This document shows, in pieces, positions 6,378-11,684 of a stretch of 11,684 bases of DNA. The position numbers and the translations under genes were made by a program. The notes beneath the pieces are model-generated. The model had not been told where the DNA came from. It was given only the letters and a program-made list of their open reading frames with translations, and ran no database searches. Source of the DNA: Syntrophobacterales bacterium (GTDB taxonomy: Bacteria > Desulfobacterota > Syntrophobacteria > BM002); the NCBI GenBank assembly GCA_030613915.1, contig JAUWKY010000025.1, positions 1 to 11,684 of the forward strand, read 5' to 3'. Each line of letters starts with the position of its first letter. Positions within the stretch are counted from its first letter, which is position 1.

Positions 6378-8480
6378 ATGAAAGAAGTTGTAGAGATAGA
6401 ACTGGGTGGCCGAAAATTGAGGTTAGAAACCGGGCAGATGGCAAAACAGGCCAGTGGTGCGGTAATCGTCAGCTACGGTGACACCGTGATACTGGTGACT
6501 GCAGTCGGTGATGAAAGGACCCGGAAAGGCATTGATTTTTTACCGCTCAGTGTTGATTACATGGAAAAGGGTTTCGCGGCGGGTCGTATTCCCGGAGGGT
6601 ATTTCAAGCGTGAAATCGGTCGACCCAGCGAAAGAGAAACCCTAAGATCCCGCCTTATCGACCGGCCAATTCGGCCGCTATTTCCCAAAAAATACCGAAA
6701 AGAACTTCAGGTGATTGCGACGGTGCTCTCCGCTGATCCCGAGATCGATCCGGACACGGTGGCACTTGTGGGCGCTTCCGCGGCCCTGGAAATTTCCGAC
6801 CTTCCCTTTGAAGGACCTATCGGGGCTGTTCGGGTCGGCCGGTCCAATGGTGAACTGGCTGTCAACCCTACTGCGGCTCAGTTGGAAAATAGCGACCTCG
6901 ATCTGGTGGTGGCCGGCAACCATAAAGGCATTGTCATGGTTGAAGGTAGCGCCCTGTTTGTAAGTGAGGATGATTTATTGGAGGCGCTCTTCTTCGCGCA
7001 TGAGGCGATTCAGCCCATCCTAGAAATGCAGGAAACGCTCAAGTCCCGCTGTGGCAAGAGCAAGAGGCCCTTTGAGCCTCCCATAGAGGATGAGTCTCTC
7101 GCGACTCGGGTGGCAGAGCTGTCCCAGAAGCGAGTCGAGGAGGCCAATAACATTGCCGTCAAAGATGAGCGCTATGAGAAGCGGCGGGCCATAGTTCTGG
7201 AAGTGATGGAGGAACTCGGGCCTGATTTTGCGGAGCGGGAGTCAGAAGTCCGGGAAATGATCCATAATGTCGAGAAAAAATACGTGCGCGACATGATCAT
7301 CAGCCAAAAAAAGAGAATTGATGGCAGAGCTACCACAGACGTACGGTCCATTGATTGCCAGATCGGCATGTTACCGCGTGCCCACGGCTCCGGGCTTTTT
7401 ACTCGCGGCGAGACTCAAGTACTTTCAGTAGTAACCTTGGGTTCCTCGTCCGACGAGCAGAGGGTTGAGTCCCTGGCGGGTGATGAGTTCAAAAACTTTA
7501 TGCTTCACTACAATTTCCCGCCGTACTGTGTCGGGGAGGCGAAGTTCCTCCGCGGGCCAACCAGACGAGAAATTGGACACGGGGTTCTGGCAGAACGAAC
7601 CATGAAAGCCGTCATGCCCTCGCATGATGGTTTTCCTTACACTGTGAGGGTGGTAGCCGAGGTGTTGGAATCCAATGGGTCTTCTTCCATGGCCTCGGTG
7701 TGCGCCAGCTCTATTGCTCTGATGGATGCAGGGGTACCGTTGGAGAAGGCTGTGGCCGGGATCGCCATGGGGCTGATTATGGAGGGTGATCAGACAGCCA
7801 TCCTCAGCGATATCCTTGGTGACGAAGACCACCTGGGAGATATGGACTTCAAGGTGACCGGTAGTGCCGAAGGTGTTGTAGCTCTGCAGATGGACATCAA
7901 AGTGGCTGGCGTTTCGAAGGATGTCATGCGTCAGGCCCTCTTTCAGGCCAAGGAAGGTCGACTGTTTATTCTGGAGGAGATGAACAAGAAAATTTCAGGG
8001 GCGCGCCCGGAACTTTCACCTTTTGCACCCCGAGTTTTGTCTATTGAAATACATCCCGACAAAATCCGTGACATCATAGGTCCTGGCGGCAAGGTCATCC
8101 GCCAGATTATTGCCGAAACCAACACCAAGATTGACGTCGAAGACGATGGCAAAGTGACCATCATGAGCCCTGACCTTGCCGGCTGTAACATGGCGGTAGA
8201 GATGATAGGGAAACTTACGGCTGAGGCTGAAGTTGGTAGTCTCTACTTGGGCAAGGTGCGGAAAATAACTGACTTCGGGGCTTTCGTGGAGATACTTCCT
8301 GGCACAGATGGCCTGGTCCACATTTCGCAGCTGGATCATGAACGAGTTCAGAAGGTGAGAGACGTTCTCAACGAAGGAGACGAGGTCTTGGTCAAGGTGT
8401 TGGAGATCGACAGAGATGGACGTATCCGTCTTAGCCGCAAGGCTGCCTTAGGTGAGTCTATTAGCAATGCTCGGAATTAG
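6378..8480 (+). CDS. pnp: Polynucleotide phosphorylase
   Basis: A 700-residue PNPase, normal length. It phosphorolytically degrades RNA 3'-to-5', releasing nucleoside diphosphates, as a trimer and often within a degradosome. Order of domains: first RNase PH-like domain (about 1-140, with [17 protein letters not shown] and the [12 protein letters not shown] block), an all-helical linker (about 240-310), second RNase PH-like catalytic domain (about 310-545, with [11 protein letters not shown] starting at residue 337 and the acidic DMDFKV and LQMDIKV motifs), a KH domain (GPGG at 568-571 in [15 protein letters not shown]) and an S1 domain (about 620-690, [20 protein letters not shown]). The ATG at 6378 follows AAGGAAG at a 7-base spacing. 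The position after rpsO is standard. No key motif is missing. The C-terminal tail after S1 is very short, with no obvious degradosome-binding extension. Confidence 0.98.
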   Translation: MKEVVEIELGGRKLRLETGQMAKQASGAVIVSYGDTVILVTAVGDERTRKGIDFLPLSVDYMEKGFAAGRIPGGYFKREIGRPSERETLRSRLIDRPIRPLFPKKYRKELQVIATVLSADPEIDPDTVALVGASAALEISDLPFEGPIGAVRVGRSNGELAVNPTAAQLENSDLDLVVAGNHKGIVMVEGSALFVSEDDLLEALFFAHEAIQPILEMQETLKSRCGKSKRPFEPPIEDESLATRVAELSQKRVEEANNIAVKDERYEKRRAIVLEVMEELGPDFAERESEVREMIHNVEKKYVRDMIISQKKRIDGRATTDVRSIDCQIGMLPRAHGSGLFTRGETQVLSVVTLGSSSDEQRVESLAGDEFKNFMLHYNFPPYCVGEAKFLRGPTRREIGHGVLAERTMKAVMPSHDGFPYTVRVVAEVLESNGSSSMASVCASSIALMDAGVPLEKAVAGIAMGLIMEGDQTAILSDILGDEDHLGDMDFKVTGSAEGVVALQMDIKVAGVSKDVMRQALFQAKEGRLFILEEMNKKISGARPELSPFAPRVLSIEIHPDKIRDIIGPGGKVIRQIIAETNTKIDVEDDGKVTIMSPDLAGCNMAVEMIGKLTAEAEVGSLYLGKVRKITDFGAFVEILPGTDGLVHISQLDHERVQKVRDVLNEGDEVLVKVLEIDRDGRIRLSRKAALGESISNARN

Positions 8481-8501
8481 AGGCTCACTCCGTTCGCCGC
8501 A

Positions 8502-8527
8502 AAGCGCATAGCGCCAAGCGCATAGCG
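8502..8527 (+). repeat. Tandem 12-bp repeat AAGCGCATAGCG x2
   Basis: Two exact copies (8502-8513 and 8516-8527) separated by CC, that is a 14-base period, lie 21 bases after the pnp stop. The core GCGCATAGCGC is partly self-complementary. It lies just before a REPIN-like element in a 211-base gap (8481-8691). Besides these repeats the gap holds a 7-base tandem (ACGGACA twice, 8655-8668) and the ribosome binding site of the next gene. No terminator with a T-run was seen after pnp. Confidence 0.75.
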
Positions 8528-8537
8528 AAAAAAGACA

Positions 8538-8626
8538 GTAGGTCGGATCGTTCTCGCGGGGCGAGGTTGATCCGACACAGCTAAGCGTCGGGTGAACTCC
8601 GCCGAGGCGGAAACCACCCGACCTAC
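8538..8626. repeat. REPIN-like element, copy 1 (two inverted REP hairpins)
   Basis: An 89-base element with GTAGGTCGG at one end and its exact complement CCGACCTAC at the other. The left half is GTAG (8538-8541), then stem GTCGGATC/GATCCGAC (8542-8549 and 8569-8576), a symmetric GTT/GTT internal loop, and inner stem CTCGC/GCGAG (8553-8557 and 8561-8565). The right half, read on the - strand, has the same plan: GTAG, stem GTCGGGTG/CACCCGAC, GTT/GTT, inner stem TCCGC/GCGGA. A GTAG head followed by an imperfect hairpin, in inverted pairs, is the hallmark of REP sequences and REPINs, which are mobilised in trans by RAYT (TnpA-REP) transposases. No RAYT gene lies in the window. The element sits between pnp and the M16 homologue. 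It could protect upstream mRNA ends or simply be a passive mobile repeat. Confidence 0.85.
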
Positions 8627-8676
8627 TGGATTAACTGTAGTTTTCAATGCCTCAACGGACAACGGACACGACCAGC

Positions 8677-8683
8677 GAGAGGA
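8677..8683 (+). promoter_or_regulatory. Shine-Dalgarno site selecting the M16 TTG start
   Basis: GAGAGGA ends eight bases before the TTG at 8692. No ATG or GTG in the same frame lies between it and the conserved domain start, so TTG is the likely initiator. Confidence 0.6.
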
Positions 8684-8691
8684 ACTAGCGC

Positions 8692-9948
8692 TTGTATAAT
8701 AAAACGGTTCTGGACAATGGCATGCGGGTGGTGACTGAGCGGATTTCCCATCTCCACTCCGTCTCAATGGGTATCTGGCTGAATGTGGGTTCACGAGACG
8801 AACAGGAGAATGAAAGCGGCCTACCCCAATTTATCGCCCACATGCTTTTCAAAGGCACACAGAAGAGAAGGGCTCTGGAGATTGCCAAACAGCTTGATGC
8901 TGTGGGTGGCATGTCCAATGCCTTTACCAGTAAAGAAAATACGTGCTTTCATGCCAAGGTTCTCGACGCCCATCTGCCACTTGTCGTAGAGATACTCTCC
9001 GATATTTTCCTGCAATCAGTATTTGATCAGGTGGAAGTTGAGCGCGAGCGAGAAGTGATCCTCCAAGAAATCAATATGGTGGAGGATACACCTGATGAGT
9101 ATGTTCACATATTGTTTAATCAGAACTTCTGGGACGGAAATCCCCTGGGCCGCCCTATCTTTGGTAACGTCCAAACAGTAAAGAGCTTTACCCGCGAGAT
9201 GATTCTGGGGTACCTGAACCGTGGCTACCATCCAGATCGGATTGTGTTGTCTGCCGCCGGCAATGTGAATCACCAAGAATTCCTTGAACTGGTGGGGCCG
9301 GCCTTCAGCAAGATTGAAAGACACGGGCATAGTTTTGACCGTACACCCCCCGGGGCTAATTCTCGCGTAGACCTCTATCCCAAGGATATTGAACAGATCC
9401 ATCTTTGTCTTGGCACTCGAGGGACCTCTCTGCATGAAAAAGAGCGATACTGTTGCAGTCTCCTTAACGTAATCCTCGGCGGTAGTATGAGTTCTCGTCT
9501 TTTTCAGGAGGTGCGAGAACGCCGCGGCTTAGCGTACTCCATCTATTCATTTCTCTCTTCTCAAACCGATACGGGCATGATGGGAATCTACGGTGCAGTG
9601 CGACCCGACAACATCAAGGAAACCCTGGAGTTGATTCGCCAAGAACTCAGCCGCTTCAAACGCGAGCCTATCAGCGACACTGAGCTTCGTGCTGCCAAAG
9701 AGCATATCAAAGGCGGAATCTACCTGGCCGCGGAAAATACCGACAATCGCATGAGCCGTCTGGCCAAGAACGAAATGATCTTCGAGCGTTACGTGACCTA
9801 TGAGGAAATAGAGGCTGATCTTGAACGGGTTACGGTGGAGGATATTCAGGCTCTAGCTCAGCAGATTTTTCAGCCAGAGGTCATGTCCCTGGTACTTCTG
9901 GGGCAGGTGAATGGGCTCGATGTGGACCAAACCTACTTAGACCTTTGA
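8692..9948 (+). CDS. M16-family peptidase homologue with a degenerate zinc site
   Basis: A 418-residue protein with the two-domain architecture of M16B (processing peptidase-like) proteins. The N-terminal YNKTVLDNGMRVVTER, the GIWLNVGSRDE strand and the HMLFKGT block are typical. The C-terminal half carries GGSMSSRLFQEVRERRGLAYS, including the conserved Arg and Tyr (R275, Y282) of active relatives. The zinc motif HxxEH reads Q46-F-I-A49-H50: the first His is Gln and the catalytic Glu is Ala. A Glu suited to the third metal ligand is kept (E126, in VILQEINMVEDTP). The protein is therefore predicted to lack protease activity, although the rest of the fold looks intact and under selection. Non-catalytic M16 subunits that partner an active one are known (for example the alpha subunit of mitochondrial processing peptidase). 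No partner lies in the window. The TTG start is supported by GAGAGGA. A homologue after pnp is common in this lineage; its function there is poorly defined. Confidence 0.88.
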   Translation: MYNKTVLDNGMRVVTERISHLHSVSMGIWLNVGSRDEQENESGLPQFIAHMLFKGTQKRRALEIAKQLDAVGGMSNAFTSKENTCFHAKVLDAHLPLVVEILSDIFLQSVFDQVEVEREREVILQEINMVEDTPDEYVHILFNQNFWDGNPLGRPIFGNVQTVKSFTREMILGYLNRGYHPDRIVLSAAGNVNHQEFLELVGPAFSKIERHGHSFDRTPPGANSRVDLYPKDIEQIHLCLGTRGTSLHEKERYCCSLLNVILGGSMSSRLFQEVRERRGLAYSIYSFLSSQTDTGMMGIYGAVRPDNIKETLELIRQELSRFKREPISDTELRAAKEHIKGGIYLAAENTDNRMSRLAKNEMIFERYVTYEEIEADLERVTVEDIQALAQQIFQPEVMSLVLLGQVNGLDVDQTYLDL

Positions 9949-10014
9949 TGAAAACCTGATCCTAGCCCCCAACACTCTGAGCGTCTCTCATAAAAATCTG
10001 AAACTGCAGCGACT

Positions 10015-10056
10015 GAGGTTTCAGTGCTCAGGACGGATGGAGGTTTCAGTGTTCAG
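10015..10056 (+). repeat. 17-bp direct repeats upstream of dut
   Basis: GAGGTTTCAGTGCTCAG (10015-10031) and GAGGTTTCAGTGTTCAG (10040-10056) differ at one base and have a 25-base period. They lie in the 163-base gap (9949-10111) between the M16 homologue and dut. The gap shows no reading frame, no T-rich terminator and no clear promoter. Confidence 0.75.
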
Positions 10057-10075
10057 CGCTTTCACTTTAATTCCC

Positions 10076-10096
10076 TGACACCTGACACCCGACACC
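10076..10096 (+). repeat. Short tandem TGACACC repeat before dut
   Basis: Three consecutive units, TGACACC, TGACACCC and GACACC, end 15 bases before the dut ATG. They occupy the place where a ribosome binding site would be expected to begin. They look like a slippage-prone microsatellite and are probably a neutral intergenic repeat. Confidence 0.6.
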
Positions 10097-10111
10097 TTTC
10101 AAAAATTCTTC

Positions 10112-10603
10112 ATGAGTGAATCGGTGAACCCGAGCACAGATCCCCAGAGTGGCCTTCTCTCCATCCCCATCCGCCGCGTGCGGGGGGAGCTTGATGCAGA
10201 TCTGCCACTCCCTCAATATATGAGTGATCGGGCAGCCGGCATGGATCTTTTTGCTGCAATAGATGGAGATTTGACCATCCAACCTCAAGAGGTTGCCTTG
10301 GTCCCAACCGGGTTAGCTGTGGCAATTCCTGAATGCTGCGAGGGGCAGATACGAGCGCGAAGTGGCTTGGCTATAAATCACGGTCTGGCAGTGATCAATG
10401 CACCCGGAACCATAGATAGCGATTACCGGGGAGAAATTAAGGTGGCGCTGATCAATTTGGGAAAGAAGTCCTTCACCATCCACCGGGGCGACAGAATTGG
10501 CCAGATGATTATCAGTCGAGTTTACAGGGCCCAGTGGGATCTGAGGGAAGACCTGGACGAGACCGACAGGAACGAAGGGGGGTTTGGACACACAGGGAGA
10601 TAG
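10112..10603 (+). CDS. dut: dUTP diphosphatase (trimeric dUTPase)
   Basis: A 163-residue trimeric-type dUTPase, which hydrolyses dUTP to dUMP and pyrophosphate. It keeps uracil out of DNA and supplies dUMP for thymidylate synthesis. All five motifs are visible in order: AGMDLFA (42-48), RSGLA (83-87), GTIDSDYRGE (99-108, with catalytic Asp 102 and the stacking Tyr 105), RIGQMI (128-133) and the flexible C-terminal RNEGGFGHTGR (153-163). The first 17 or so residues (up to LLSIPIRRV) are a non-conserved extension. The ATG at 10112 has no recognisable Shine-Dalgarno sequence (the upstream bases are AT-rich, CAAAAATTCTTC), and a GTG at 10124 is an in-frame alternative, so the exact start is uncertain. 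A REPIN-like element follows 13 bases after the stop. Confidence 0.95.
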   Translation: MSESVNPSTDPQSGLLSIPIRRVRGELDADLPLPQYMSDRAAGMDLFAAIDGDLTIQPQEVALVPTGLAVAIPECCEGQIRARSGLAINHGLAVINAPGTIDSDYRGEIKVALINLGKKSFTIHRGDRIGQMIISRVYRAQWDLREDLDETDRNEGGFGHTGR

Positions 10604-10616
10604 AATTTGGGAATTA

Positions 10617-10705
10617 GTAGGTCGGATCGTTCTCGCCTCGGCGAGGTTGATCCGACACAATTGTCGTCGGGTGAACTCCGCCGAGGCGGAAACCACCCGA
10701 CCTAC
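10617..10705. repeat. REPIN-like element, copy 2
   Basis: An 89-base element nearly identical to the one at 8538-8626. The ends GTAGGTCGG/CCGACCTAC and both outer stems (GTCGGATC/GATCCGAC and GTCGGGTG/CACCCGAC) are exact. Differences are confined to the loop of the left hairpin (CTCG in place of GGG, between the same CTCGC/GCGAG arms at 10632-10636 and 10641-10645) and to the spacer between hairpins (10657-10665). So changes fall in unpaired positions. It occupies most of the dut to YycJ-like gap (10604-10728) and ends 23 bases before the GTG start. No flanking target-site duplication is evident. Confidence 0.85.
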
Positions 10706-10728
10706 AAGAAATCCCACTGAGGGGTGAG

Positions 10729-11523
10729 GTGAGTATCAAGGTTACTGTGCTAGCTAGTGGGTCTCGGGGTAACAGCACCTATGTTGCCACGGCGAGGGCG
10801 CGTCTGTTGGTCGATGGTGGTTTGAGTGCTCGGGAGATAGAGCGCCGCCTGCTCAGTATTGGTGCCAGCCCTAAAGACCTGGATGGTATTGTGGTGACCC
10901 ATGAGCACGTCGATCATGTTCGCGGCGTGGGCACCCTATCACGGCGATATGAACTGCCGGTCTACCTGAACAAGCAAACCTATCTACATCTACCGGATTC
11001 GGTGGGGCGGCTGGATCAGAAAGAAGAGTTTGTCACCGGACGGAACTTCTGCATTGAAGATGTTACCATTCATCCTTTCGCTATCTCACACGATGGCGTC
11101 GACCCAGTAGGGTTTACCCTGGCGAATGGCTCGGTGAAAATAGGGGTTTGCACTGACTTGGGTGCGGCTACCAAACTGGTGTATCGACATCTCGAGCACT
11201 GCTCCGCGCTGATCTTGGAGGCAAACCATGATATGGAAATGCTGAAGAACGGCCCCTATCCCTGGCCGGTGAAACAACGGATCAAGAGCCGCATCGGACA
11301 TCTTTCCAATGAACAGTCGGTGGATGTTCTCAGCCGGGTGTTCAGCGAAAATCTCAAAGAAGTAGTCCTGGCCCACATGAGCGAAACCAACAATTCCTCA
11401 GAAATGGTCTCGAAGACCTTTTCTGGCCTACTCGATCACCACATGCGGGAGCGTCTAAACATTACCCTGGCCTTACAGCACCAACCACTTGATCCGATCG
11501 AGTTGTGTAGCCCGGATAATTAA
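10729..11523 (+). CDS. YycJ/WalJ-like metallo-beta-lactamase-fold hydrolase
   Basis: A 264-residue metallo-beta-lactamase-fold protein of the YycJ/WalJ type (COG1235-like), normal length. The N-terminal LASGSRGNSTYV strand-loop is typical. The metal motif HxHxDH is complete: H58, H60, D62 and H63 in THEHVDHVRGVG. Further likely ligands are the His in AISHDG, the Asp in GVCTDLG, the NHD triplet in LEANHDMEML, and the His in LAHMSETNN. Family members bind two metal ions; some have been described as DNA exonucleases, and a link to cell-wall signalling in Bacillus comes from operon context. The substrate here is unknown. The GTG at 10729 has a GAGGGG-type Shine-Dalgarno sequence (about 10719-10724). 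The REPIN-like element lies immediately upstream, so the gene may have its own transcription start, though no clear promoter hexamers were seen. Confidence 0.9.
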   Translation: MSIKVTVLASGSRGNSTYVATARARLLVDGGLSAREIERRLLSIGASPKDLDGIVVTHEHVDHVRGVGTLSRRYELPVYLNKQTYLHLPDSVGRLDQKEEFVTGRNFCIEDVTIHPFAISHDGVDPVGFTLANGSVKIGVCTDLGAATKLVYRHLEHCSALILEANHDMEMLKNGPYPWPVKQRIKSRIGHLSNEQSVDVLSRVFSENLKEVVLAHMSETNNSSEMVSKTFSGLLDHHMRERLNITLALQHQPLDPIELCSPDN

Positions 11524-11684
11524 TGAATCGGCTGCTGCGACCGCGCATATGATCGCCCTCCCGGGCGTCCTCGGGACTTGAAACCTGCGACGTACTGTTC
11601 AAGTACGCCTCGGATTCAACCCCCTGCGGTTGCCCGGTGGCCCGCCTATCTTCACGGTCTCGCGACACAGCTTGATGAATTATC
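11515..11684. repeat. Structured intergenic sequence at the window edge, possible repeat element
   Basis: The 161 bases after the last gene hold no convincing coding region. They contain two small perfect hairpins, CGCCC-tccc-GGGCG (11554-11567) and CGTACT-gttca-AGTACG (11591-11607). There are two similar direct segments that both begin CCTCGG and continue with a TTGAAACC- or TTCAACC-type stretch and TGCG. There is also an imperfect inverted relation between the ends: GATAATT at 11515-11521 and its complement AATTATC at 11678-11684, with patchy complementarity inward for about 30 bases. This could be a short non-autonomous element or an RNA structure; the right end is cut by the window. Confidence 0.35.

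Noticed and set aside
6159..6381. Two short + strand frames in the rpsO-pnp gap (6159-6347 and 6196-6381)
   Set aside because: They have no Shine-Dalgarno sequence, no family resemblance and low-complexity composition. The hairpins in the region explain it better, and the second would overlap the pnp start.
10153..10163. dUTPase motif 5 with GHTG where some families have GSTG
   Set aside because: Not an anomaly: GH(S/T)G variants occur in ordinary bacterial dUTPases. All five motifs are intact. (The stated range is only near the motif's family context; the motif itself is encoded at about 10568-10600.)
10313..10717. - strand frame of 134 codons across dut and the REPIN-like element, and a similar one at 8477-8794
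   Set aside because: Both owe part of their length to the repeat element, which gives them the same peptide segment (GRVVSASAEFTRR). Shared translated repeat sequence is not evidence of a gene family.
11462..11668. - strand frame of 68 codons at the right edge
   Set aside because: It runs through the structured intergenic block and the end of the YycJ-like gene and has no recognisable domain. More likely a chance frame in repeat DNA.

Overview
The window is a conserved translation and RNA-metabolism operon on the + strand: (nusA tail)-rnpM/ylxR-infB-DUF503-rbfA-nrnA-truB-rpsO-pnp. It is followed by a looser group of an M16 peptidase homologue, dut and a YycJ-like metallo-beta-lactamase-fold protein. 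This gene order, especially DUF503 between infB and rbfA and an M16 homologue plus dut after pnp, fits the former Deltaproteobacteria (Desulfobacterota and relatives). That placement is an inference from gene order and protein character, not from a search. Every real gene reads left to right; no rRNA, tRNA, CRISPR array, insertion sequence or phage gene was seen.

Layout. 1-155 is the end of a protein, probably NusA, ending in six 7-residue Lys/Ala repeats. Its stop overlaps the start of the YlxR/RnpM gene (152-460). infB (532-3144), the DUF503 gene (3187-3474), rbfA (3487-3840), nrnA (3837-4805) and truB (4802-5794) follow with short gaps or 4-base overlaps, as expected for one co-translated transcript. 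After an 88-base gap with an inverted repeat comes rpsO (5883-6152). A 225-base gap with a chain of small hairpins leads to pnp (6378-8480), as would suit a regulated pnp leader. From here the spacing opens up: 8481-8691, 9949-10111, 10604-10728 and 11524-11684 are rich in repeats and separate the M16 homologue (8692-9948), dut (10112-10603) and the YycJ-like gene (10729-11523).

How the genes work together. NusA, RnpM, IF-2, RbfA, TruB and S15 cover transcription elongation, RNase P modulation, initiation, 30S maturation, tRNA pseudouridylation and 30S assembly. PNPase and NrnA degrade RNA and the resulting short oligonucleotides. Dut and the YycJ-like hydrolase belong to nucleotide or DNA maintenance.

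What stands out. (1) Two 89-bp REPIN-like elements (8538-8626 and 10617-10705) consist of two inverted GTAG-headed REP hairpins whose stems show compensatory base changes. (2) The M16 homologue has lost two of the five positions of its HxxEH zinc motif (it reads QFIAH), so it is predicted to be catalytically dead. (3) There is a structured pnp leader. (4) Several other small repeats sit in the gaps downstream of pnp. I found no evidence for a wholly new multi-gene system; most of the window is core housekeeping DNA.
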